This document shows, one piece after another, positions 34,030 through 42,838 of a stretch of DNA of 64,000 nucleotides. The DNA is taken from positions 124,001 through 188,000 of the forward strand of contig CAWFYV010000003.1 of NCBI GenBank assembly GCA_963820185.1. Direction: 5' to 3'. The DNA is from Aquilonibacter sp963820185 (GTDB taxonomy: Bacteria > Vulcanimicrobiota > Vulcanimicrobiia > Vulcanimicrobiales > Vulcanimicrobiaceae). The translations under genes were made by a program, and so were the position numbers. Position 1 is the first letter of the stretch. Every line of letters begins with the position of its first letter. The notes beneath the pieces are model-generated. The model had not been told where the DNA came from, did not search any database, and saw only the letters and a program-made list of their open reading frames with translations.

Positions 34030-34410
34030 CTACTTTCTAGCGATGCAGTCGATTTCGACACGTGCGCCACGGGGTAATCCAGCCACGGCGACGGTTGAGC
34101 GGGCGGGTTTGATCGTGTCGAAGGTGCGACCGTAGACCGCGTTGACCGCAGCGAAGTCATTCATGTCGATTAGGAAGATCGTCGTTTTCACGACGTCGGC
34201 GTATTCGAAGCCGGCTTCCTGCAGCACGGCGCCGAGGTTCTTGACGGCCTGTTCGGTCTGTGCCGAGACATCGCCGTCGACAAGGTTCCCGGTTGCCGGA
34301 TCGAGTGCAATCTGCCCGGAGCAATAGAGCACTTTGCCGCTGCGCACCGCTTGACTGTAGGGGCCGATTGGGGCAGGTGCGGCATCAGTCTGCACGAGTT
34401 CGTGTGCCAC
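34030..34410 (-). CDS. ridA: RidA-family reactive intermediate deaminase
   Basis: A 126-residue YjgF/YER057c/UK114 protein that hydrolyses reactive enamine/imine intermediates released by PLP enzymes. The motifs APAPIGPYSQAVRSG, LYCSGQIALDP, QTEQAVKNLGAVLQEAG, VVKTTIFLIDMNDFAAVN and the C-terminal PRGARVEIDCIARK with the catalytic arginine are present. The start is a GTG that shares a base with the TAG of the aldo/keto reductase gene (TAGTG), so translation is coupled. Its length is normal for the family. Confidence 0.95.
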   Translation of the reverse strand: MAHELVQTDAAPAPIGPYSQAVRSGKVLYCSGQIALDPATGNLVDGDVSAQTEQAVKNLGAVLQEAGFEYADVVKTTIFLIDMNDFAAVNAVYGRTFDTIKPARSTVAVAGLPRGARVEIDCIARK

Positions 34411-35441
34411 TACGCCGATACCGATTCGCGCGTCATCGTGCCCTTGAACTTCATCGGCTCCTCCTCGAGCCCAAAGTTTCTCGCGTACAGTGCGTCGATC
34501 TTCGCGAGTTCTTCGGCCGTAAGCGGCGAGGAAAGCGATGCGGTCGCGAACTCCCGCAACTGCGCGCTGTCGTAGATGTTGGGTAGCACGGTCATCACGC
34601 GCGGCTCGTGCAAGAGCCACGCAATCGCCGCTTGACCCAGCGTGCGATCCGGCTGTTCTAAGAAGCGCAGCTGCTCGACTTTCTTGATCCCGTTGATCAG
34701 CCACGAACGCGGCCGATGCCGGCGGTGGTCGTTCTCGGGGAAGACCGTGTCTTCGGTGTAGTGGCCTTCGAGCATACCGCTTGCATGGGGAACGCGGATC
34801 ATGAAGCCGGTGTTGGCGCCGGCTTCGTAGGCAGCCTTGATCTGCGCGTCGCCCGGAAACTGTTCGAGGATATTCCAAATGACTTGCAATGAGGCGACGT
34901 TGTGCGCCTTGATTGCATCGATGCCTTCGTAAAGAAAGCCGATCGCCGGTCCGAGCGCAATCCCGTACATCCGGATCTTGCCGGCCGCCTTGAGCTCCTC
35001 GAGCGTCGACCACATCGCTTCGTCATGCACGTGCTCCATCTTCGCGTTGTGGAGTTGATAGATGTCGATGTAATCGGTTTGCAGGCGGCGCAGCGACTCA
35101 TCAAGCGCCTTGCGAATGAAGGCGGGCGAGACGTCCTGCGGTAACTCCATCTGCCCGCGCCGGTCGCTTGCGTGCGTGTAGAAATCGTAGCCGAACTTCG
35201 TCGCGACAACGACGTCACCGCGGCGTCCGGCAAATGCCTTGGCAACTTGCTCTTCACTGCGCCCGTTGCCGTACGTATCGGCAGCGTCGTAGAGCGTGAT
35301 TCCGAGATCGAGCGCTTCATGGAGCATGCGCACTGCCTCGTCGTCAGTCTTCTCGCCCCACCATCCGGTCGACGTGGTCCACATGCCGAACCCGACCTCA
35401 CTGACCGTGACGTCGGAATGCGGGTACGTGCGGTATTTCAT
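34410..35441 (-). CDS. Aldo/keto reductase
   Basis: A 343-residue NADPH-dependent TIM-barrel oxidoreductase. YDAADTYGNGRSE contains the catalytic aspartate and tyrosine, VVVATKFGYDF the lysine strand, and DYIDIYQLHNAKM the histidine of the tetrad. The start at 35441 has a strong AGGAGG four bases upstream. The protein has an unusual basic insert, HRRHRPRSWL, near residue 240. It is translationally linked to ridA. The family reduces aldehydes and ketones; the physiological substrate is unknown. Upstream lies a repeat end and a divergent decarboxylase. Confidence 0.9.
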   Translation of the reverse strand: MKYRTYPHSDVTVSEVGFGMWTTSTGWWGEKTDDEAVRMLHEALDLGITLYDAADTYGNGRSEEQVAKAFAGRRGDVVVATKFGYDFYTHASDRRGQMELPQDVSPAFIRKALDESLRRLQTDYIDIYQLHNAKMEHVHDEAMWSTLEELKAAGKIRMYGIALGPAIGFLYEGIDAIKAHNVASLQVIWNILEQFPGDAQIKAAYEAGANTGFMIRVPHASGMLEGHYTEDTVFPENDHRRHRPRSWLINGIKKVEQLRFLEQPDRTLGQAAIAWLLHEPRVMTVLPNIYDSAQLREFATASLSSPLTAEELAKIDALYARNFGLEEEPMKFKGTMTRESVSA

Positions 35442-35482
35442 GCAACCTCCTAGGGCGGTCCCTCGACTCCGGGGCTTCGCCC

Positions 35483-35498
35483 CTACGCTCGGGATGAC
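35483..35498. repeat. Terminal fragment of the dispersed repeat abutting a start codon
   Basis: CTACGCTCGGGATGAC, preceded by CCCTCGACTCCGGGGC, matches the right end of the full repeat at 34002-34017. It ends at the base before the ATG of the decarboxylase gene, and its GGGA may act as the ribosome binding site. Confidence 0.7.
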
Positions 35499-36953
35499 AT
35501 GGTCATGTCCGGCGCCAACGACACCATTGTGATACGGGCGCGTACCTTCGAAGAAGACTTTGCACGGGTAGGGCGCTGGATCGAGGACTATCTCAGCGAG
35601 CCCGGCCGTTATCCGGTATTGCCTGCGGTGGCTCCCGGCGAGGTCACCGCCGCCCTCCCCGACGCGGCCCCCGAAGAGGGCGAGCCGTTCGAGCAGATCA
35701 TGGCGGACTTCGAGCGCATCATCGTCCCGGGCATCACGCACTGGAATCACCCGCGCTTCTTCGCCTATTTTGCAACCAGCGCGGCCCCGGCCGCAATCGC
35801 CGCCGAGGCGCTCGCCGCCGCACTCGACGTCAAAGTGATGCTGTGGCGCACCTCGCCGTCGGCTGCCGAACTCGAGTCGGTCGTAATGCGCTGGCTCGGC
35901 CGGCTCATGGGAATGCCGGACAACTGGACCGGCATTATTTACGACACGGCGTCGGTCGCAGGGTTTACGGCGCTCGCTGCCGCGCGCGAATCGCTTGGTC
36001 TGGGGATCCGCGAGGACGGCATGACCGGCCGTAATTTGCCGGTGCTGCGCATCTATGCAACCACGCAGACGCACTCGCACATCGAGAAAGCCGCAATCGC
36101 CCTCGGGATTGGGCGCGCGAACATCGTCGCCGTTGCGTGCGACGACGTGTACCGTATGGATCCCGCCGCACTCGAACGCGCCATCGCGGAAGATCGGGCC
36201 GCAGGGATGCAGCCGCTCGCGATCGTCGCGACCGTCGGCACCACATCGACCAGCTCGATCGATCCGGTACCGGCGATCGCCGACATCGCCAATCGCGAGA
36301 AGATCTGGCTCCATGTCGACGCAGCCTACGCCGGTGTCGCTGCAATACTCCCGGAGCACGCGTATTTGCTCGACGGCGTCAGCCGCGCGGACTCATTTGT
36401 GGTCAACCCGCACAAGTGGCTTTTCATCCCGATGGACCTCTCGGTCTTGTTCCTGCGCGACGAGGCAACCGTGCGTCGCGCCTTCAGTTTGGTACCGGAA
36501 TATCTCACGACCACCGATGGCGACGTACGCAACTACATGGACTACGGCATCCAGCTCGGACGCCGCTTTCGCGCGCTCAAATTATGGTTCGCGCTACGCC
36601 ACCTCGGCGCCAAAACGATCCGCGAGCGTTTGCGCGGGCACATTGCGCTGGCTGCGCGCTTCGCAGCGTGGATCGACGAGGATCGGCAATGGGAAACGAT
36701 GGCCCCGCATCCACTCTCGCTGGTCTGCTTCCGGTATCATCCGGCCGGGATCGACGACGAAGCCAAGCTGGAAAGAATGAACGCTGAATTGCTCGACCGT
36801 GTCAACGCAACCGGCGAGATGTTCATCTCACACACCAAGCTCGACGGACGGTACGTCCTACGGCTCGCAATCGGCAATTTGCGGACCACGCGTAGCGACG
36901 TCGAAGCCGCCTGGGCGATACTTCAGCGCGAAGCGGCGAGTATCGCACGATGA
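35499..36953 (+). CDS. PLP-dependent aromatic-L-amino-acid decarboxylase family protein
   Basis: A 484-residue group II decarboxylase. ITHWNHPRFFAYFATS (79-94), HSHIEKAA (192-199), WLHVDAAYAGVA (270-281) with the PLP aspartate, and VVNPHKWLFIPMD (301-313) with Schiff-base Lys306 are all conserved. Such enzymes convert tryptophan, tyrosine, Dopa or phenylalanine to amines, and some act as aldehyde synthases; the specificity cannot be read here. ATG 35499 is directly after a repeat end; ATG 35505 is an alternative. It overlaps the sensor kinase gene by four bases (ATGA), an unusual pairing that suggests regulation of or by amine signals. Confidence 0.9.
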   Translation: MVMSGANDTIVIRARTFEEDFARVGRWIEDYLSEPGRYPVLPAVAPGEVTAALPDAAPEEGEPFEQIMADFERIIVPGITHWNHPRFFAYFATSAAPAAIAAEALAAALDVKVMLWRTSPSAAELESVVMRWLGRLMGMPDNWTGIIYDTASVAGFTALAAARESLGLGIREDGMTGRNLPVLRIYATTQTHSHIEKAAIALGIGRANIVAVACDDVYRMDPAALERAIAEDRAAGMQPLAIVATVGTTSTSSIDPVPAIADIANREKIWLHVDAAYAGVAAILPEHAYLLDGVSRADSFVVNPHKWLFIPMDLSVLFLRDEATVRRAFSLVPEYLTTTDGDVRNYMDYGIQLGRRFRALKLWFALRHLGAKTIRERLRGHIALAARFAAWIDEDRQWETMAPHPLSLVCFRYHPAGIDDEAKLERMNAELLDRVNATGEMFISHTKLDGRYVLRLAIGNLRTTRSDVEAAWAILQREAASIAR

Positions 36954-38299
36954 CCCCGCTCCACGTGTTGGTTATCGGCAATGACGCGCTCCCCGACGGA
37001 CTACGCACGCTTCCCGAGGGCGACTCGCTGCAAATCGAAACCGCGCCCTCGGTCGAAGACGTCCTCGCCAATCCGCGGCGGGCTGACGTCGTCGTCGTCG
37101 ACGGGCGCAGTTCGAAGAATAAGGAAGGCATCGCGCAACTCGCCAAAGCGATCAAACCGGTGCCGCTCGTCGTCATCGGTGATGATGAGTCGCTACCGCG
37201 CGCGATCTTCGGTGCCGCCGATCGCGCGTGGCTGCGCAGCTCGCTCGCGGCCGCGCTCGACGAGCTTGAAGCACAGCGTGGCGCGGTCATGCAAATTAGT
37301 CAGCTTAAGCACGAGCTTGTGGCAACGCTGGCGCATGACATCAAGGGCCCGTTGACGTCGATCGTCGGCTTCGCCGAGTTGCTCGAGGAGGGTTTTCTCG
37401 AGGGCGCTGAAGCGACCGACGCGGCCAAAACGATTCGCACCAATGCACAACGCCTCGCCACCCTAGCCAATGATATGCTCGCGCTTTCGCGCGTCGAGCA
37501 TGGCGAGCTCGAGCTCGCCGACGACCGCGTCGACGTCATCGAGGTCCTGTGTGCCGCCATCGAGGCGGTTGCAGCAGAACGTCCGATCGAAAGCGCGTTT
37601 GCAGTCGAGCACGCGTACGTCCGCGGCGACGCCGACCGCTTACGCCAGGTCTTCGACAACCTGCTGCGCAACGCGATTAAGTACTCGCCCGGAGGCGAGC
37701 CGGTCCGCGTGGAATTACGCGAGGCGGGCAACGGCTTTACGATTGCGATTGTGGACCGCGGCATCGGGGTTCCACCCGACGATCTGCCCAAACTCTTCAA
37801 TCGTTTTGCGCGCGCCTCGAATGCGCGCAAAACAAAGATCGCGGGCACGGGCGTCGGGCTCTTTATCGTGAAGACGATCGTGGAACGGCACGGCGGTACC
37901 GCCACCGTGCAAAGCGCACTTGGCGCGGGCAGCACGTTTGCGGTGACATTGCCGGCGCTCGAACATCTGCAGAGCGACGGCCCGGGCCGCGTTGCCATCG
38001 TCACCAAGGACGGCCGGCTGGCGCGCTTTGCGGCCTTCGAATTGCGCGCGCGCGGTTTTCGCGTGCGAGAAGTGGGTGCCGCTGCCGATGCTGCAAACGG
38101 CGCGCGAGCCGGCGACGTGATCGTCGTTGATGCGCAAACCGCGGGCGCTAGCGAGACACGCGAGGCCCTCGGTCAGCTTCCCGTACGAATTATCGGGGTC
38201 GGCGCGAGCTCGCCCGACGGCTGGGATGCCACGCTTCCCAAACCGTTTCTCGTCAACGACTTGCTAGCTGCAATTAACCCGCTAGCGGCGCGGGGGTGA
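36950..38299 (+). CDS. Sensor histidine kinase flanked by receiver-like domains
   Basis: A 449-residue soluble kinase. An N-terminal degenerate receiver-like domain (1-110; VVVVDG but no acidic pair or lysine) is followed by the H-box LVATLAHDIKGPLTSIVGF with His129. The catalytic ATPase domain has N-box QVFDNLLRNAIKYSPGG, G1 DRGIGVP and G2 GTGVGLFIVK. A C-terminal receiver-like domain (about 345-449) keeps an aspartate in DVIVVDAQ and the lysine in LPKPF. It could pass phosphate internally. No transmembrane helix is present. It is coupled to the decarboxylase gene and overlaps the convergent TPR gene by 18 bp. Confidence 0.88.
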   Translation: MTPLHVLVIGNDALPDGLRTLPEGDSLQIETAPSVEDVLANPRRADVVVVDGRSSKNKEGIAQLAKAIKPVPLVVIGDDESLPRAIFGAADRAWLRSSLAAALDELEAQRGAVMQISQLKHELVATLAHDIKGPLTSIVGFAELLEEGFLEGAEATDAAKTIRTNAQRLATLANDMLALSRVEHGELELADDRVDVIEVLCAAIEAVAAERPIESAFAVEHAYVRGDADRLRQVFDNLLRNAIKYSPGGEPVRVELREAGNGFTIAIVDRGIGVPPDDLPKLFNRFARASNARKTKIAGTGVGLFIVKTIVERHGGTATVQSALGAGSTFAVTLPALEHLQSDGPGRVAIVTKDGRLARFAAFELRARGFRVREVGAAADAANGARAGDVIVVDAQTAGASETREALGQLPVRIIGVGASSPDGWDATLPKPFLVNDLLAAINPLAARG

Positions 38300-39520
38300 T
38301 GCCGTTGTCGTCGACGCGGAGCCGAGCAGACTGACCCGCTGCGTCGCGATACCGACGGCCGTCGCGTCGCTGCCCTTTGCCCCTAACTGGAACTGGACCA
38401 GCGCATCCGACTTATCGCCCTGCGATTCGTAGGCGTCACCGAGCAGCACGTGCAGGCGACCGTCGTCATGCACGGACGCAATGCCCTTGATCAACACCGC
38501 TTGCGCGAGCACGTAGAGCTGATGGCGTTCGTAGTCGAGCGCGAGATCGATATAGGCCTCGCGGAGATACGGATAGAGCTCGATCGCCTTCGCGTACTGG
38601 GCCACGGCACGCTGCCAATCATCCTGCATGTCGGCCATGTAGCCGTAGTTTACGAAAGTTTCGGCGCGTTCGGGTGCGTCCTTGAACGCTTTATCGAGCG
38701 CAACCTTTGCCTCGCTAATCCGTTTCGCCTCGAGGTACGTCGCACCCACGTTGTTCTGACATTGGAACGCGAGCGGATCAACGTCAAGGCATGTTTTAAA
38801 CGTTGCGACCGCCTCGTCGTAGCGATGCATATCCATCAAGGCAAGCCCGAGGCCATTGAGCGCGGTGAGGTCGCGCGGATCTTGGTCCAGCGCGCGGGTG
38901 TAGTAGACGTCCGATTGCGCGGGTTGGTGGATCGCATAGTAGACCTGCCCGAGTTCGGCCTGAATGCCCGGATCAGTGGGGAAATCGCGCGCCAACTTCT
39001 GGACCTCGATTTCGTATTTATCGAGGTCGCCCTTGCGCACGTGCAGCTCCACTAAATCGTCGACCGAATCGGTTCCCGGGAGCGCCGCATTGAACTGCGC
39101 GATGGCGTCGTCCACGCGGTTCTCTTCGGCGTAGACCGTGCCCAAGCGATTGTGCGTCTCCTTGTCGCCGGGCGCGAACTTCAAAATCTCTTCATAGGCA
39201 AATTGCGCGCGAGCGATCTGCCCGGTTCGGAAATAGAGGTCGCCCAGAAACCGCCGCGGTCCAATCTCGCCCGGATGGATAGCGACGTACATCGAGAGCT
39301 TGCGAATTGCAGCGGACATATCGCCGGAAGCGATCAGTTCGCGCGTTGTGCGAATCGCACCGGCGGGGTCCGATGGGAACCCGTTGAGCGTATTGATATC
39401 ATAGGTCGGATCGACGTACACGTTCGGCTGGTCCGCCGCGGCACGTGCTGCGAACGAAGTCGGACCGGCAAGCAAGAGTACCGCCAGAGCGATCCCGAAC
39501 GCGACAATGCGGTGATTCAT
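38282..39520 (-). CDS. Exported tetratricopeptide-repeat protein
   Basis: A 412-residue protein with a signal peptide (MNHRIVAFGIALAVLLLAGP, cleavage near FAARAA). About eight to ten TPR units follow, for example RFLGDLYFRTGQIARAQFAY, NRLGTVYAEENRVDDAIAQF and NGLGLALMDMHRYDEAVATF, forming a superhelical scaffold for protein-protein contacts in the periplasm or outer membrane. The tail SASTTTASPPRR is disordered. No enzymatic domain is present and the partner is unknown. Confidence 0.88.
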   Translation of the reverse strand: MNHRIVAFGIALAVLLLAGPTSFAARAAADQPNVYVDPTYDINTLNGFPSDPAGAIRTTRELIASGDMSAAIRKLSMYVAIHPGEIGPRRFLGDLYFRTGQIARAQFAYEEILKFAPGDKETHNRLGTVYAEENRVDDAIAQFNAALPGTDSVDDLVELHVRKGDLDKYEIEVQKLARDFPTDPGIQAELGQVYYAIHQPAQSDVYYTRALDQDPRDLTALNGLGLALMDMHRYDEAVATFKTCLDVDPLAFQCQNNVGATYLEAKRISEAKVALDKAFKDAPERAETFVNYGYMADMQDDWQRAVAQYAKAIELYPYLREAYIDLALDYERHQLYVLAQAVLIKGIASVHDDGRLHVLLGDAYESQGDKSDALVQFQLGAKGSDATAVGIATQRVSLLGSASTTTASPPRR

Positions 39521-39594
39521 CCCGGGCCCTCCTCGGGCTACACCCCTATTTTACACCCTCCACGCGCGAGCGGCACGGGTTGTGACGCGGCACG

Positions 39595-40023
39595 TCACTC
39601 CTCGTGGTGCGCGTTTTCGGCGATTCTCTCGAGCATCGCCACGAACGTCGCCCGCTCGTGTGGCGAAAATCCGTGTAGCGCACGCTCGGTCTGCTCGTCG
39701 ATGATCTGGGAGAGCTGCGGGCGGAGTTCCAGGCCTCGCTTAGTAAGGTAAATACGCACCGACCGCGCGTCGTCGGGATGCGCCTGACGCTCGACCAAAC
39801 CGTCGCGGAGCATGCGCTGCACCGTGCGCGTCACCGTGGGCATCTCGACGTCGAGCCGGTCGGCGATCTCGCGCGGTGTGAGGCCGTCCTCTTCCCACAG
39901 ATGCCGCAAGACTTGGTATTGCCCGAGGCGCAATCCGGAGCGCTGCAGCGCGCGGTCCAAGCGAGCGCGAAGCGTCCGGACGACGTTGCCTAGCGCGCGA
40001 AAGACCTCGCTCTGCTCCGTCAT
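39595..40023 (-). CDS. MarR-family transcriptional regulator
   Basis: A 142-residue winged-helix regulator. The N-terminal helix leads into LRLGQYQVLRHLWEEDGLTP, the recognition helix REIADRLDVEMPTVTRTVQRM, and the wing LVERQAHPDDARSVRIYLTK. MarR proteins are dimeric repressors or activators that respond to phenolics, oxidants or other small molecules. Its ATG overlaps the nuoN stop (ATGA), so it is the last gene of the complex I transcript; a link to redox or efflux control is possible but unproven. Confidence 0.92.
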   Translation of the reverse strand: MTEQSEVFRALGNVVRTLRARLDRALQRSGLRLGQYQVLRHLWEEDGLTPREIADRLDVEMPTVTRTVQRMLRDGLVERQAHPDDARSVRIYLTKRGLELRPQLSQIIDEQTERALHGFSPHERATFVAMLERIAENAHHEE

Positions 40024-41447
40024 CGCACGAGCGGCAGCACGTTACTCGGCGTGAGCGGATAGAACGTCATCACCAGCAGCAGGACGAAGCATGCAACGGC
40101 GCTGATCCACGCGAGTGGCGCCAACGGACGCACCTCGTGCGTATGCTGCGGATCGTGGGCATACATTGCGCCGATCACTTTCGCGTAAGCGTAAAGCGAG
40201 ATCGCCGTGCCCGCGATCAACACGCCGCCCAGCCACGAGAACCCGGCGTTCACGCTCGTAGAAAGAATCAGGATTTTCCCCAAAAATCCCGCGGTCGGCG
40301 GCAAGCCGGCCATGGCAAGCAGAAAGAACGTCATAAATCCGGCTTCGAGCGGGCGACGGTGCCCGAGGCCGCGGTAGTTCGCAAGCGTCGACCCTTGCTC
40401 ACCATCGTTGGAGAGCAGCGCCGCGACGGCAAACGCACCGAGATTCATGAACGTGTAGGCGGCGATATAGTAGATCGCATAGCGCAAACCGAGCGACGTT
40501 GTCCCAGCGAGTGCGGTGAGGATGTAGCCGGCTTGGGCGATACCCGAATACGCGATCAGGCGCTTGAGATCGCGCTGTGCGAGCATACCAACGTTCCCGG
40601 CAATCATCGAAATCGCCGCAACGATCCAGATGGGAAGCAGTAACTTCCCTTCAACGCCGGCCGGCAACGCCGCATAGATGAAGCGCGCAAAGACAGCGAG
40701 CGTCGCCGCTTTGGTTGCAACGCTCATGAAGGCCGTTACCGGGAGCGGCGCACCTTCGTAGACGTCCGGCGACCAGGTGTGGAACGGCACGAGACTGAGC
40801 TTGAAGACGATGCCGACGAGGAACAGCCCCGCACCCATCCAGAGAAGCGGATTGCTCGCAAGCGCCGGCGCAGCCAAATCCGCGAGCGCGACGCTTCCGC
40901 TCGCGCCGAAGAGCAACGCCATGCCGTAGAGCATGAACGCCGAAGCCGTGGAACTGAGAATGAGATACTTGAGCGCCGCTTCACGCGAAGTCGGCCGATC
41001 CGCGAGCCCGCATAGACAATAGAGCGCGAGCGAGAGAAGTTCCAGCCCGAGAAAGATCGTCATCAGGTTGCCGGCGCCGGCCATCAGCATCGCGCCGCAG
41101 GTTGACCACAGCATCAGCGCGACCGCGCCGGGCACGCGTTGCGTCGCACCGATCGCGCCGTAGAGCACGATAGAGCCGAGCGCGCAGAGCAGAATGATCT
41201 CCTGGAACACCACGCTGAAGCCGCCGACGATAAAGGCACCGCCGAACGCCGCGTAGTCGTGCCCGTATCCCAGCGAGCAATCGTATGCGGCAACAACCAG
41301 CCCAACGATCGCGACGCCAATCGCGAGATAACGATCGACGCTCTTGGGCGCGACCAGATCTCCGAGCAGCACGACCAGCGCCGTGATCGCGACGATCGTA
41401 AGCGGAGCGACGGCGAGCCAATCGGCGCTGGTGACGGTGATGTTCAT
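40020..41447 (-). CDS. nuoN: NADH-quinone oxidoreductase subunit N
   Basis: A 475-residue antiporter-like membrane subunit of complex I with about fourteen hydrophobic helices. The family motifs LGLELLSLALYCLCGL, KYLILSSTASAFMLYGMALL, GIVFKLSLVPFHTWSPDVYE and LKRLIAYSGIAQAGYIL carry the conserved glutamate and lysines of the proton path. Start 41447 overlaps the nuoM stop (ATGA). It is the distal proton-pumping subunit and the last nuo gene of the operon. Confidence 0.95.
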   Translation of the reverse strand: MNITVTSADWLAVAPLTIVAITALVVLLGDLVAPKSVDRYLAIGVAIVGLVVAAYDCSLGYGHDYAAFGGAFIVGGFSVVFQEIILLCALGSIVLYGAIGATQRVPGAVALMLWSTCGAMLMAGAGNLMTIFLGLELLSLALYCLCGLADRPTSREAALKYLILSSTASAFMLYGMALLFGASGSVALADLAAPALASNPLLWMGAGLFLVGIVFKLSLVPFHTWSPDVYEGAPLPVTAFMSVATKAATLAVFARFIYAALPAGVEGKLLLPIWIVAAISMIAGNVGMLAQRDLKRLIAYSGIAQAGYILTALAGTTSLGLRYAIYYIAAYTFMNLGAFAVAALLSNDGEQGSTLANYRGLGHRRPLEAGFMTFFLLAMAGLPPTAGFLGKILILSTSVNAGFSWLGGVLIAGTAISLYAYAKVIGAMYAHDPQHTHEVRPLAPLAWISAVACFVLLLVMTFYPLTPSNVLPLVR

Positions 41448-42838
41448 CGAATGAATCCTTGCGCGAAGGTCGTGAGCGCGTGCGGGTTGACGCCGAGCAG
41501 CACCAACGCCACGACAAGTGGCGCGACGGCGATACCCTCGATCCACGAGAGATCGGGGCGCACGGGAAGATCGGCGACTTGCGGTCCGTTCATGATGCCT
41601 TGGTAGAGTCGCAACATATAGGCCGATGCCAGCACGATCGCAACGAGCGTAACGATCACACTCCAAATCCAGCCGGCTTGGTAGACGCCGGTGAGGATCA
41701 CGATCTCGCCGGCGAAGCCTGCGAGTCCCGGCAAGCCGAGCGCCGCGAGCGCTGCGATGCACAGCGCGCCGGCCAAGCGCGGGTTCTGCGCGCCCAGACC
41801 GCCCAAGCGCGTGAGCGATCGGGTCTCTTCGCGCGATTCGACGTAGCCCAAGATCAGGAAGAGCGCGGCTGAAAAGAGACCGTGCGCGACCATGTAGATC
41901 AGCGCACCTTGCAACGCGATCGCATTGAACGAGGCAATCGCAATAACGATCAGCCCGAGGTGCGAGAGCGACGAGTACGCGACGAGGCGCTTTGCATCGG
42001 TCTGAACCAGCGCAGTGAACGCGCCGTAGAGCAGTGAGATCGCACCGAGTACGATCAACAGCAGCGCGGCGTCACGCAGGTAGTCGGGCATGAACGCAAG
42101 CGCGATTACAATGAATCCGTAGAGGCCGGCCTTGGACTGCACCGCACTGACCACCGCCACCATTGGCGGCGGCGTGTCGGCATACGTGAGCGGCATCCAA
42201 GTGTGCAGCGGCCACACCGGCGTCTTCACTAAGAACGCAAACGCGAATCCGGCAAAGATCCACGGGACCCACGACCCGATCACGTGCACGTCGCCGCGAC
42301 CGATCACGTCGGTCGAGCCGTAAAGCACGCCGAACGCCGCGGTCGCGAGCAGCAGCGTCAAACCGCCGGCGAAGTTGTAGATGAAATAGCGCCACGCCGT
42401 CGCATGGTGGCGGCCCCAACCGAGCAACGTAAAGAAGACCGGCAGCAGCATCAGGTCCCAAAACAGCGCAAAGACCAGCAGGTCTTTGGCCAGGAAGAGT
42501 CCCAGCATCGTGCCTTCGAGGATCAACAGATGCCCGATGAACGCACCGGCGCGCGGTACATTGACTGAAAGGATCGCGCTAAACGTGCACACCGTGAGCA
42601 ACAGCACGAGCCAGATCGAGATACCCGTCGCGCCGAAGTGCAGCGCGGATTCGAAAGGCCGTGAGAGCCAACGGATGCTGATCTCGGCGCTGCTGCTTTG
42701 CATTAGCAGCGCACCGACGAATGTCAGTACGGCAACGAAAGCACCGACCGTTTTGCTCGCCGAGGCATTCTCGGTTTTGATAGCGAGCATCACGAGCCCC
42801 ACAACGATCGGAACGACGATCAACGCGAGCGCCAACAT
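41444..42838 (-). CDS. nuoM: NADH-quinone oxidoreductase subunit M
   Basis: A 464-residue antiporter-like membrane subunit of complex I. LFWDLMLLPVFFTLLGWG (helix 5 with its acidic residue), FLVKTPVWPLHTWMPLTYAD, KAGLYGFIVIALAF and AKRLVAYSSLSHLGLI are the standard NuoM motifs. The start ATG at 42838 shares one base with the nuoL stop (TGATG). It sits between L and N in the membrane arm and translocates a proton through conserved lysine and glutamate residues. Confidence 0.95.
   Translation of the reverse strand: MLALALIVVPIVVGLVMLAIKTENASASKTVGAFVAVLTFVGALLMQSSSAEISIRWLSRPFESALHFGATGISIWLVLLLTVCTFSAILSVNVPRAGAFIGHLLILEGTMLGLFLAKDLLVFALFWDLMLLPVFFTLLGWGRHHATAWRYFIYNFAGGLTLLLATAAFGVLYGSTDVIGRGDVHVIGSWVPWIFAGFAFAFLVKTPVWPLHTWMPLTYADTPPPMVAVVSAVQSKAGLYGFIVIALAFMPDYLRDAALLLIVLGAISLLYGAFTALVQTDAKRLVAYSSLSHLGLIVIAIASFNAIALQGALIYMVAHGLFSAALFLILGYVESREETRSLTRLGGLGAQNPRLAGALCIAALAALGLPGLAGFAGEIVILTGVYQAGWIWSVIVTLVAIVLASAYMLRLYQGIMNGPQVADLPVRPDLSWIEGIAVAPLVVALVLLGVNPHALTTFAQGFIR

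Noticed and set aside
33797..34135. Small frame containing CCASFAPRPKEVRIVRMAQN, also seen near 5908-6102 and 51330-51500
   Set aside because: This is the translated repeat core, present in different frames and strands; not a protein family.
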